A stretch of DNA of 64,000 nucleotides, taken from NCBI GenBank assembly GCA_963579025.1, contig CAUZFZ010000037.1:6647-70646 (forward strand), given 5' to 3'. The notes beneath the pieces are model-generated. The model was not told the origin of the DNA, searched no databases, and worked only from the letters and a program-made list of their open reading frames with translations. A program made the translations under genes and the position numbers. Below are positions 25,065 through 33,743 of this stretch, piece by piece (within the stretch, counting starts at the first letter, position 1; the number at the start of each line of letters is the position of its first letter). Origin of the DNA: CAUZFZ01 sp963579025. Its GTDB lineage: Bacteria > Planctomycetota > Planctomycetia > Planctomycetales > Planctomycetaceae.

Positions 25065-26504
25065 ATGCCGGAATCACCTGTGAGACCAGCAGATGGAACG
25101 CATGAGAGTCGGAGCAATCGTCCGTCGCGACAAGTGCTGTCACGGCGGCGCGTCCTGCAGGCGGGCAGCATCGGAGCTGTCGGATTGACTCTGCCGCAGC
25201 TGCTGCAGGCGGAAGAACGTCAGCAGTTGGCAACGGGTACCAGCACGCAGCCGAAGTCCTGCATCTTCATCCATCAATTTGGTGGACTGAGTCAGCTCGA
25301 CTCGTGGGATATGAAAACCGATGCTCCTCGGGAAATTCGGGGTCCGTACATTCCGATTCAGACGGCGACTCCGGGATTTCAAATCTGCGAGCTGATGCCG
25401 CAACTCGCGGGAATGTCGGAGCACATCGCTGTCGTTCGGTCGATGACGCATCATATGGCCGAGCACCGACAGGCCAACTCGATGTATCTGGCTGGTCGCG
25501 TGAACCCCGCCGCCGACGATCCGTCGTTCGGAGCGATGGTGACTCAACTGCGGCCTTCCGAAGCAACTCTTCCGGGCCACGTGTGGTTGCAGAAATTTGG
25601 CGGCGGAGCTGCTCCGCCCGACCATACGTATTTGACCGGGGGGCGACTGGGCTTGGGTTGCGCACCGATGTTGATCGGCGAACGGCACGACGACAATCCG
25701 GCTTCAGCCGATTTCCGGGTGCGTGCGTTCGACACGCCGCAGGACGTGACGTCCACACGTCTGCAGGAGCGACGAAGTGTATTGCGGGGTTTTCAACGCC
25801 ATTCGCCAGTGGCAACAACTCCCGAGTTCGACGCCCACAGCCTGTATCAGCGACGGTCGTTTGAACTACTGCACGGCACCGCCGCCAAAACGGCTTTCGA
25901 CATCGATCAGGAAAACGCACAGGTCAGGGATCGCTATGGACGCAATCCGCTGGGCCAGAACCTGTTGCTCGCGCGACGTCTGATTGAATCCGGCGTTCGA
26001 CTGGTCAACGTCGTCGCCTGGACGGGACTGGCCGCAGGGGAGAAATTTGTCAGCGTCGAGACCTGGGACATGCACGGAAACGCCGATGTTGGCATCTTCG
26101 AAAACGGCTGGAACGGATTGCCGTTCGCTTTGCCTCGCACGGACCAGGCCGTCGCAACCTTGCTGGAAGACCTGCGCATCCGCGGACTGCTGGATTCGAC
26201 GCTGGTGGTCCTTGTCGGTGAATTCGGCAGAACGCCCGTCATCCGGAAAGGTGGCCGACGCATCGGCCGTAATCACTGGCCGCAATGCTATTCTGCGATG
26301 ATGGCAGGTGCGGGCGTTCGAGGAGGCACTGTGTACGGCGAATCCGATAAACGCGCCGGCTACGTCAAATCCAATCCCGTCACACTCGAGGATTTCACGG
26401 CCACACTTTTTGCCGCGATGGGCATCAACCCCGCTTCGCGACTCAGCCCCGACGGCTTCACAGATCCCGCCAGCACGGGCGATCCAATTAAAGCCCTGTT
26501 GTAG
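25065..26504 (+). CDS. DUF1501 protein with Tat signal (first copy)
   Basis: 479 residues. SRRRVLQAGSIGAVGLTLPQ is a Tat-type signal. SCIFIHQFGGLSQLDSWDMK, VRSMTHHMAEHRQANSMYLA, LVVLVGEFGRTPVIRKGGRR and NHWPQCYSAMMAGAGVRGG are the DUF1501 signature, which belongs to the alkaline-phosphatase/sulfatase superfamily (His/Asp/Glu metal ligands in these blocks). DUF1501 genes usually pair with a PSCyt1/DUF1549/DUF1553 gene, but none is adjacent here. The nearest is about 25 kb downstream. Role inferred: periplasmic hydrolase. Confidence 0.92.
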   Translation: MPESPVRPADGTHESRSNRPSRQVLSRRRVLQAGSIGAVGLTLPQLLQAEERQQLATGTSTQPKSCIFIHQFGGLSQLDSWDMKTDAPREIRGPYIPIQTATPGFQICELMPQLAGMSEHIAVVRSMTHHMAEHRQANSMYLAGRVNPAADDPSFGAMVTQLRPSEATLPGHVWLQKFGGGAAPPDHTYLTGGRLGLGCAPMLIGERHDDNPASADFRVRAFDTPQDVTSTRLQERRSVLRGFQRHSPVATTPEFDAHSLYQRRSFELLHGTAAKTAFDIDQENAQVRDRYGRNPLGQNLLLARRLIESGVRLVNVVAWTGLAAGEKFVSVETWDMHGNADVGIFENGWNGLPFALPRTDQAVATLLEDLRIRGLLDSTLVVLVGEFGRTPVIRKGGRRIGRNHWPQCYSAMMAGAGVRGGTVYGESDKRAGYVKSNPVTLEDFTATLFAAMGINPASRLSPDGFTDPASTGDPIKALL

Positions 26505-26821
26505 GGCGACTGGCCAATGTGCTGCGCCCGGTTCTACCGTCGCCCAGCCGCCGTTCGGTCTGGCACATATCCTGCGCAACGCCATCTGAACAGGGCCGAC
26601 GTTGAATCGATCGGAGCACTTCTCTCCGATGCGCATCGGAGCGATTCTCCGTCCGCACGGACATCTGGCCTCGTACGGTCAATATGCGGCCATCGGGCAG
26701 AATCTTTGTCAGAATTCCGCGACGAATGACAACACTGCGTGGAAACTCCTGAATGTCCGACGCAGATCAACGGCAGTAGTTTACCGAGCGATTCTTACAT
26801 ACCCAGCACAGGATTTACGGA

Positions 26822-27277
26822 TTGTGTGTAACGCTGCTTGGTAGTCGAAACGATGCGGACGAAGTGTTTCAGGAAGTCAGCCTGCTGATCTGGCGTGACT
26901 GGGACAAGTTCGATTCGTCCCGGGACTTTGTTCGCTGGGCTGGTGGCTACGCCGTCAATGTCGTGCGCAACCAACGCCGAAAATCGACCGATCGACCAAT
27001 CCTCAGCGACGAACTTCTGGACCAGATCGCCGAGACACGAAACCGCTCAGACGACCGGCTTGAAGCCCGGCGAAAGGCGCTCGAAGGCTGCCTGGAGGAG
27101 CTGCAGCAGGACCAGCAACAGCTCGTCGCCCAGTGTTATAGTGGTTCGGATTCGATCCGAGCTCTGGCAAGCAGCCGGAACGTTGAGCCGAACGCGATGT
27201 ACAAACGGCTTGAGCGATTGCGGCGAATCCTCTTCGACTGTGTTCAGCGAAATCTGCAATCCGAGGGGATGGTATGA
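26822..27277 (+). CDS. ECF-type sigma factor, with an in-frame amber codon near the natural start
   Basis: 151 residues from a TTG start. DADEVFQEVSLLIWRDWDKFD is region 2 and the C-terminal SIRALASSRNVEPNAMYKRLERLRRI is a region 4 helix-turn-helix of the planctomycete-rich sigma-70 group. The family N-terminus continues upstream in the same frame (FTERFLHTQHRIYGLC). The natural ATG, 69 bases upstream of the TTG, is followed by eight codons and then TAG. Either translation starts late and loses the first helix of region 2, or the TAG is read through, or the gene is damaged. The gene overlaps the FecR gene by four bases (ATGA), the usual arrangement of sigma and anti-sigma regulators. Confidence 0.8.
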   Translation: MCVTLLGSRNDADEVFQEVSLLIWRDWDKFDSSRDFVRWAGGYAVNVVRNQRRKSTDRPILSDELLDQIAETRNRSDDRLEARRKALEGCLEELQQDQQQLVAQCYSGSDSIRALASSRNVEPNAMYKRLERLRRILFDCVQRNLQSEGMV

Positions 27278-28677
27278 GTAGTCCAGCGGACTTCGTTCCA
27301 TCACCAGAATTGTGGTCGCTGACGGCTACCGCCTGTGATGGCACACTGACCGAGGCGCAGCGAGACCAGCTGGAGACGGCGTTGCTTGAGGGCGGTCACG
27401 AGGCCCGGCAGTTCTATGTGGAGTATCTGGATCTGCATGCGACTCTCGCCTGGCGATTCCGCGACGGTCCGACTGAAGCAGACAACGGCCACGGTGAACT
27501 GGTGGCATTGGATCCGTCGCCAGTGGCGGCTCAGTCTTCGCGTCGCGCACTAATTCGAATGACGATCGCCGTTGCTGTTTTGCTTCTCGTTGTCTCGGCA
27601 AGTTACTTCAGGAATCCGGCCGTCGACGACGACTTGCCTGAACCTGGACTCAGAATCAACTTTCTGACAGGCAGCGTTGCTCTGACCGATAGCGATGGCG
27701 CGGTTCTGAAAGTCACGGCGGGCATGCGAATCGGAGAACGCAGCACGATCCAGACGAAGGACGAATATAGCCTGGTCACCGTCGTGTTCGATGATGCCAC
27801 GAAGCTGCTGATCGCCGGGAATTCAATCGCCACGATTTCCGATCTGAACAGCAAGTTGGTGGAGCTGGAACAGGGAACAATCTCGGCATCCGTGACCCCT
27901 CAACATAATGGTGCCATGGTCATTCGAACGCCGTTGGCCAGCATTGAGGTCGTCGGTACGGAGTTCTCTCTGGCGGCCTCGGCCGAGCAGACAGACGTGC
28001 GAGTCACTGAAGGCCGCGTCAAAATGACCCGCAGTTCCGACGGTGAGTCTGTTGTCATCGCCAAGGGAAAACGCGCCGTCACCGACACTCAGTCTGCCAG
28101 TGTCGTTGTCGAATCTGCGAGCCCCGTCCCCGACACCTGGGATGAGGCGTTCGAATCCGGAGTCCCCTCGGACTGGCGCCGCGGCGGCTTCGCTGAAATC
28201 GACTTGCCCGAGAATTCGACCGGGGCTGTTCGATCGTTGCCAGACGCCGAGCGTCCCGACTGGTTCTCGATCCAGTCACCACAACGATGGATGAACGGGC
28301 TGTATGAAGTGCATTCGGATTCGCACCTCAACATGATCTACCGAATCGATCGTCCAGGCTGGGTGAACATCTTCATGATCACACGCAACAACGATCAGGA
28401 AAATCCACGCATCACATTAAATCTTTTCAACAGTCTGCCCGTGCCAGGTGATTCCGCTGGCGAATGGAGACGCGCGACGATCCCTATCGCTGCCTTTCAC
28501 CGCAAAGTTAATGGGAAATTCACTGACAAGCCGCCGCAGGCGGGTGATTTGTGTTTCGGTATGATGTGGAGCTGGTTTGAACCGGACCGCGGACTCGTCA
28601 TTGATCGAGTCTGGGTCTCTCGCGGCGGCCCTGGCGAAGTGCGGATCGAGCCGCTGACCGAGTTATCAACTGATTAG
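27274..28677 (+). CDS. FecR-domain membrane regulator
   Basis: 467 residues. Residues 1-85 form a helical N-terminal region of anti-sigma type (LTEAQRDQLETALLEGG). One membrane span (MTIAVAVLLLVVSASYF) is followed by the FecR domain: LTDSDGAVLKVTAGMRIGER, TIQTKDEYSLVTVVFDDAT, VIRTPLASIEVVGTEFSL, RVTEGRVKM. The C-terminal ~170 residues are a beta-rich domain (WDEAFESGVPSDWRRGG, WFEPDRGLVIDRVWVSRGGPG) probably exposed outside. Coupled to the sigma gene by ATGA. Expected role: holding or modulating the sigma factor in response to a periplasmic signal. Confidence 0.9.
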   Translation: MSSPADFVPSPELWSLTATACDGTLTEAQRDQLETALLEGGHEARQFYVEYLDLHATLAWRFRDGPTEADNGHGELVALDPSPVAAQSSRRALIRMTIAVAVLLLVVSASYFRNPAVDDDLPEPGLRINFLTGSVALTDSDGAVLKVTAGMRIGERSTIQTKDEYSLVTVVFDDATKLLIAGNSIATISDLNSKLVELEQGTISASVTPQHNGAMVIRTPLASIEVVGTEFSLAASAEQTDVRVTEGRVKMTRSSDGESVVIAKGKRAVTDTQSASVVVESASPVPDTWDEAFESGVPSDWRRGGFAEIDLPENSTGAVRSLPDAERPDWFSIQSPQRWMNGLYEVHSDSHLNMIYRIDRPGWVNIFMITRNNDQENPRITLNLFNSLPVPGDSAGEWRRATIPIAAFHRKVNGKFTDKPPQAGDLCFGMMWSWFEPDRGLVIDRVWVSRGGPGEVRIEPLTELSTD

Positions 28678-28831
28678 TGTATTTAACGAATTTATAGTCG
28701 GGATTGTCGTGGCTGGGGCTTCCAGCCGCAGCAACACCTCACGACGGCGGCGGGAAGTCTCCGCCACGGACAATGGTAAACCGCTCCGGTCAATCAATCT
28801 GAACTGCCTGTTCTCAAACACTGAATTCACC

Positions 28832-31800
28832 ATGCCGTCAAATGTCACCGTCACCTGCCCGGAATGCGGGGCAAAACTGAAACTCAAAGGACGGGCGAGC
28901 CTTGGCAAGACTCGCCCATGCCCGAAGTGCGAAGTTCCGTTCGTGCCTAGCGAGGAACACAACGAGGACGTCTACGATCTCGATGCGCGGGGTGCGGAAT
29001 CACGATCGCCTGCGGACGCGGACAGTGAACAGCGAATGCTGAAACGGAGCGGATCTGGGAGGGGCTACAAAGGAAACCGACAGAGCCAGTTCGCTCGCGA
29101 CATTCATAAACGGCCGCTGGTGATTGGTATTGGAGCGGCCGCGCTGATTTCAGTTGGCGTATTCGTGACGTCGAGCTTCATGCGGCATGACGACCAGCCT
29201 GTTCCTGACCGACCGAGTCCGAATGCTGGTGCCGTTAACGATACCCCGAACGGTGATGGAAGCGCTCCTCGCGTTGGTCAGACGCGAGAGCCGGTTGATC
29301 TCATTGCAGCCGTCGATATTGGTCGCGATGTCGTTCGGGGAAAGTGGGGAGTGAATACGAACTGGCTGCAGTCACAGGGTGGGGATTCCAGCCTGCAGTT
29401 TCCCGTTGAACCGAGTGGCTCCTACGGTCTGGAAGCGACGTTCGCACGTGAAGCTGATACGGAGCAGATCAGTGTCATTCTTCCCGTGGGAAACAGTCGT
29501 CAGGTGATGCTGGTCGTCGATGGGCACGCTACGGGTATCTGTGGCCTGGAAGCCGTCAACGATCAGTCACCTGGCGAGGAGAACCGATCTCAGAGCCAGT
29601 TTCCGATCGAGAATGACCAACACTACGTGGTACACGCGGACGTCCGCCGACATAACGGGAATGTTCACATTCAAGCAGGCATCGATGGTAAAGAACTGAT
29701 CGACTGGACGGGGCCGGCATCGCAACTGTCGATCGCCGAAACGTGGGCGATGCCGTCGAAGAATGCCGTGGGGCTCGCATCGGGGTCCGGCAACGGCGGC
29801 GGCACCTGGGTCACGTTCCGTAACGTCAGACTCATGACCATCGATGGTTCCTCGGAATCTGGTGGCAACCAGCTTCTCGCGAGTTCATTATCGCCGAAAG
29901 CAACACTCACCGAGCCGGACGGTCCAGCTACGCAGCCATTACCGCAGCCGAGTCCGAGCTTGCCCGAGTCATCACCGCCGGAGTCGTTGCCGCCAACAGT
30001 TCCTTTCGAAGTAGCCAGCAGCGTTCCCGTCGAGTTTGATCCAGACCTTGTCACGTACGACGGCGTCATTCACCCGTTCTTCCAGCGGCACTGCAATAAG
30101 TGCCACGGACCGGACAAACAGGAAGGCGGTTTTCGGTTTGATGAAGGGCCGCCGAATGAATTCGTCACTCAGTCGGTCGTTGAACGCTGGAGTGGAGTGA
30201 GGGATATGCTCAACTCCGGCGAGATGCCGCCGGAGGGCGAAGCTCGACCGAAGACGGCCGATGCGAGTCGCGTCATTGAATGGATCGAACACGAACAACG
30301 ACGCGGCGAACGATCTCGAAACACCGGATCGGTCACGTTGCGGCGGATGAATCGCGAAGAATACGGAAACACGATTCGCGACCTGGTTGGCATCGACTTT
30401 CGGGCCGTCGAGAAGTTTCCGGAAGATCCGCCATCCGATGGATTCGACAATGTCGGCTCCGCGCTGACGATTTCGCCAACACATATGGAGCTGTACCTGA
30501 ACGCCGCTCAGAAGATCATTGAACGAGCGATCCCGTCGGGCCCGCGTCCACCATCGGTCAAATGGCGATACCCCATGGCGGAACGAATTGGTGCGTCGGG
30601 CGACGGTATTTTCGTCGCCCGGAAAGATGCTTCGGGCAATGACATGCGAATGTACTCGGGAGCCCACGTGACGCGTGCTCGCAATGGAATTGCCGTGCTC
30701 GAACGGGGTGCCACGGACGGAGTCTGCGTTGTCGGTATTGGCAAACCCACTTTTGACGGAGACTACATCGTTCGCGTACGAGCGGCTCAGTGGCAGCCGA
30801 CCCGGCAGGAGATCATCGAAGCCGGTGTCAAACTTCGTGGCGAGGATCTGCGGAAACATCTGGAAACCGACCGCGCTTACCACTACGGACCGCCGCGATT
30901 GAAGATCGTTGCGACAAGCACGAGCGACATTCTGACGACAGTTGATGTCGACGCCTCTGAGGAGTCGCCCGAGGTCTATGAAACCCGCGTTCGATTCCCA
31001 CGCAAACTTCCGGCTCCTGGCGACGCGATCAGAATCAGCAACGTGTATCTGGTCGACAATATGGCCTACCACGTGTTTGCCAATCCGCATTTTCCAAAGC
31101 CGCGCATCCTGGTGGACTGGATCGAATTCGAAGGCCCGGTGTTTGAGCAATGGCCTCCGGCGACTCAGGAACGGATTCTGTTTAAGTCACCGAATTCGCG
31201 GAATGACAAAACGTACGCGAAGGAAGTACTGACCAGGTTCATGACACGAGCCTGCCGTCGCCCGGTCACCGACGAGGAAGTTGAACATCGATTGAAACTG
31301 TTTCGCCAGGTTCGCCCACAGAAACCGAAGTTCAAAGAGGCGATCAAGGTGCCGCTGATCGCCGTGCTGACGTCGCCGACTTTTCTGTATCTCGTTGAGG
31401 AGCCGGGCGATGGGAGCGAGGCGATGAGCCCTACGCGCCTCGACAACTACGAATTCGCCTCGCGGTTGAGCTACTTCCTGTGGCCCAGCATGCCGGACGA
31501 CGAGCTGTTTCAACTGGCTGCGGAAGGCCGATTGAACGATCCGCAGGTTCTGACCGCTCAAGTTGATCGAATGCTGGCCGACGAAAAGTCTCAGGCCTTC
31601 TCGAAGAACTTTGCCAGCCAGTGGCTGGGGCTGCGGACTGTGGGCAGGAATCCGCCTGCGCGAGACTACTTCCCGCGTTACGACGACCATGTGCATGAAT
31701 CGATCGTTCGCGAAACTCTGGGATTCTTTCGTCACGTGCTGCAGAACGACCGGCCGGTAACCGACTTCATCAAATCAGACGACGTGACGATCAACGAACG

Positions 31801-32197
31801 ACTGGCCCGCTACTACGGAATTCCGGGCGTGAGGGGCGACCACATCCGCGTGGTGCCAGCTCCGGCCGCTGCGAAACGGGGCGGCCTGTTGACTCAGGCA
31901 TCCATTCTTTCCGTCACGTCCAACGGAACGCGGACATCGCCTGTCCGACGCGGCGTCTGGATTCTGGAGAACATCCTGGGCGACCACGTCCCGCCGCCTC
32001 CGCCAAATGCCGGTGATATTCCGCCAGCAAAAGAAGACCTGACACGCACCAGTGTGCGGGAACGGCTGCAGGCGCATCGCAATCACGCGCAATGTGTGCG
32101 CTGCCATCGGAAGATCGATCCACTGGGCTTCGCCCTGGAGCACTACAACGGAGCTTCGTTCAGCGACAGTACGGGAACGTTGACCGGGTTAACATAA
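28832..32197 (+). CDS. Zinc-ribbon membrane cytochrome c protein with DUF1587/1592/1595/1588 and missing DUF1585
   Basis: About 1,121 residues. The ATG chosen gives an N-terminal zinc ribbon (CPECGAKLKLKG / RPCPKCEVPF). A membrane span follows (PLVIGIGAAALISVGVFV), then a ~200-residue beta domain and a proline-rich spacer. Next come cytochrome c motif CNKCH (residues 421-425), DUF1587 (RRMNREEYGNTIRDLVGID), DUF1595, DUF1592 (RLSYFLWPSMPDDELF) and DUF1588 (GVWILENILGDHVPPPPPNAG). The protein ends right after HRKIDPLGFALEHYNG, where the family continues with ~80 residues of DUF1585; the second homologue in this window has them. So the C-terminus is truncated. The DUF1552 gene follows 60 bases on. 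Likely a membrane-anchored respiratory or degradative protein. Confidence 0.85.
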   Translation: MPSNVTVTCPECGAKLKLKGRASLGKTRPCPKCEVPFVPSEEHNEDVYDLDARGAESRSPADADSEQRMLKRSGSGRGYKGNRQSQFARDIHKRPLVIGIGAAALISVGVFVTSSFMRHDDQPVPDRPSPNAGAVNDTPNGDGSAPRVGQTREPVDLIAAVDIGRDVVRGKWGVNTNWLQSQGGDSSLQFPVEPSGSYGLEATFAREADTEQISVILPVGNSRQVMLVVDGHATGICGLEAVNDQSPGEENRSQSQFPIENDQHYVVHADVRRHNGNVHIQAGIDGKELIDWTGPASQLSIAETWAMPSKNAVGLASGSGNGGGTWVTFRNVRLMTIDGSSESGGNQLLASSLSPKATLTEPDGPATQPLPQPSPSLPESSPPESLPPTVPFEVASSVPVEFDPDLVTYDGVIHPFFQRHCNKCHGPDKQEGGFRFDEGPPNEFVTQSVVERWSGVRDMLNSGEMPPEGEARPKTADASRVIEWIEHEQRRGERSRNTGSVTLRRMNREEYGNTIRDLVGIDFRAVEKFPEDPPSDGFDNVGSALTISPTHMELYLNAAQKIIERAIPSGPRPPSVKWRYPMAERIGASGDGIFVARKDASGNDMRMYSGAHVTRARNGIAVLERGATDGVCVVGIGKPTFDGDYIVRVRAAQWQPTRQEIIEAGVKLRGEDLRKHLETDRAYHYGPPRLKIVATSTSDILTTVDVDASEESPEVYETRVRFPRKLPAPGDAIRISNVYLVDNMAYHVFANPHFPKPRILVDWIEFEGPVFEQWPPATQERILFKSPNSRNDKTYAKEVLTRFMTRACRRPVTDEEVEHRLKLFRQVRPQKPKFKEAIKVPLIAVLTSPTFLYLVEEPGDGSEAMSPTRLDNYEFASRLSYFLWPSMPDDELFQLAAEGRLNDPQVLTAQVDRMLADEKSQAFSKNFASQWLGLRTVGRNPPARDYFPRYDDHVHESIVRETLGFFRHVLQNDRPVTDFIKSDDVTINERLARYYGIPGVRGDHIRVVPAPAAAKRGGLLTQASILSVTSNGTRTSPVRRGVWILENILGDHVPPPPPNAGDIPPAKEDLTRTSVRERLQAHRNHAQCVRCHRKIDPLGFALEHYNGASFSDSTGTLTGLT

Positions 32198-32257
32198 TGG
32201 GCTGGCAAGCCGAGGCATGTCAGGCAGACGGATACCGAATTCTGAAAGGTAAAGACA

Positions 32258-33565
32258 ATGTCAAAGATTACTCGCCGAACTGTGCTGAAGGGTGCAGGCG
32301 CGACGCTCGCGCTGCCGCTGATGGAATCGATGTTTCCCGGTTCCGCGTTTGGAGCGGACGCGCCGATCCCTCCGCGGATGTGTGTCTGCCATTTCGGGAT
32401 CGGCATGAATGTCCGCGAGTTCTTTCCCAAAGAAACCGGACCGGCCTGCGAGCTTTCACGCATTCTGAAGCCGCTTGAGAAACACCGCTCGGACATGACC
32501 GTGCTGTCGGGAACGATGCTGGAGCATGGTGGCAGTCACACCGGTGACTACACGTTCCTGACCGGGGCGGAGGGATACACATCGAGCGGCATTACGAACT
32601 CGGTGTCGGCTGACCAGATCGCCGCGGAGCAGATCGGGAAGGACACGCGGTTTCCGTCGCTGCAGATGTCGATCAAACGCGGCACGGGATACGGCAATCA
32701 GGGGCTCGCGACGCTCTCGTGGAATCGCAATGGCATCCCGCTGGCCGCGGAGAATGACCCGAGCCATATTTTTGCGAAGCTCTTCAAGGTTGATAATCGG
32801 CGCGAGGCGGCTCGTCGCAAAGACGGGTTTCGTCGACAGGCAAGTATCCTGGATTACGTGCGCGATCAGGCGAAGCAGATGGAGAAGTCTGTCAGCAACA
32901 GCGATCGCGTGAAGCTGGATGAGTACTTCACGTCGGTGCGCGAAATCGAATCGCAGTTGCAGCGCAACATCGACTGGTCGACTCGACCGAAGCCGGCACC
33001 GAGCACGGAAGGGCTGGGCGATTACAGCCGACCGATGACGACGAGCAGTCGCGACTTCGATTACGCCACGTACGCGAAGTTGATGTTCGACCTGATTGCC
33101 ATCGCGTTTCAGACGGATTCGACTCGGGTCATCACTTACAACGTGCGGACCGAGGGCGGTGAGATTTTCCCGGTGCACGGTGTCTCGAAGAATTACCACG
33201 CGCTGACGCATCACAACAACGATCCGAAGAACCTCGACGAACTCGCCCAGGTTGACGAAATCAACATGGGTTTCTGGTCTGGATTCCTCGATCGGCTCAA
33301 GTCGATTCAGGATGCCGACGGACGTCCGCTGCTGGACCGGACGATGCTCGCCTACTCGGGCGGCATGGGCATGGACCACTCCCGCGATCGCCTTCCAACG
33401 GCGTTCTTCGGCGGCAAAGCACTCGGCGTGAAACACCAGACGCATCTGCAGCTGCCTGAGAAAACGCCGCTGGCGACGTTGTGGCACACGATGGTGGACC
33501 GGATGGGCGTGCAGGTGGACTCGCTGCAGGACAGCAAAGGACCGATCCGTGAGTTGATTGGGTAG
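32258..33565 (+). CDS. DUF1552 protein with Tat signal
   Basis: 435 residues. TRRTVLKGAGATLALPLMES is the Tat signal. MCVCHFGIGMNVREFFP, GTMLEHGGSHTGDYTFLTG, SPSLQMS-type strands and GGMGMDHSRDRLPTAFFGG are DUF1552 blocks. DUF1552 genes nearly always follow a cytochrome/DUF1592 gene in planctomycetes, as here, which implies a two-protein periplasmic system. AAAGG lies nine bases before the ATG. Related in layout to DUF1501, but the biochemical role of the family is not established. Confidence 0.92.
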   Translation: MSKITRRTVLKGAGATLALPLMESMFPGSAFGADAPIPPRMCVCHFGIGMNVREFFPKETGPACELSRILKPLEKHRSDMTVLSGTMLEHGGSHTGDYTFLTGAEGYTSSGITNSVSADQIAAEQIGKDTRFPSLQMSIKRGTGYGNQGLATLSWNRNGIPLAAENDPSHIFAKLFKVDNRREAARRKDGFRRQASILDYVRDQAKQMEKSVSNSDRVKLDEYFTSVREIESQLQRNIDWSTRPKPAPSTEGLGDYSRPMTTSSRDFDYATYAKLMFDLIAIAFQTDSTRVITYNVRTEGGEIFPVHGVSKNYHALTHHNNDPKNLDELAQVDEINMGFWSGFLDRLKSIQDADGRPLLDRTMLAYSGGMGMDHSRDRLPTAFFGGKALGVKHQTHLQLPEKTPLATLWHTMVDRMGVQVDSLQDSKGPIRELIG

Positions 33566-33619
33566 ATGCCAACCGGCGTTACAGGAAAACGTTTCAGTTC
33601 TTCCCAGGGTGTGACAAGC

Positions 33620-33685
33620 GGCCAACGAATCACGCGAATGATCTGCTGACTTGGCCATTCGCCGTATCCGCCTGATTCGTTGGCC
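33620..33685. repeat. Long imperfect hairpin repeat (GGCCAACGAATCA arms)
   Basis: Perfect 13-base arms GGCCAACGAATCA and TGATTCGTTGGCC enclose 40 bases that contain a second inner pair (CGAATG / CATTCG). It lies between the DUF1552 and FGE-LRR genes. Structure and intergenic position fit a REP-type element; its sequence is unlike the GTAGC family. Confidence 0.7.
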
Positions 33686-33743
33686 CCACACTTCACTCAA
33701 CTGCAACAGGTTTCGAACCGAGCAGTTCTAGCCGAATCTTGTT

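Noticed and set aside
29972..31150. 392-codon minus-strand frame opposite the first cytochrome/DUF1592 gene
   Set aside because: Shadow frame; the plus strand carries the CNKCH haem motif and DUF1587 in the same stretch.
32456..33706. 416-codon minus-strand frame opposite DUF1552
   Set aside because: Antisense to a well-defined Tat-exported DUF1552 protein; residues are arginine- and histidine-rich without family pattern.
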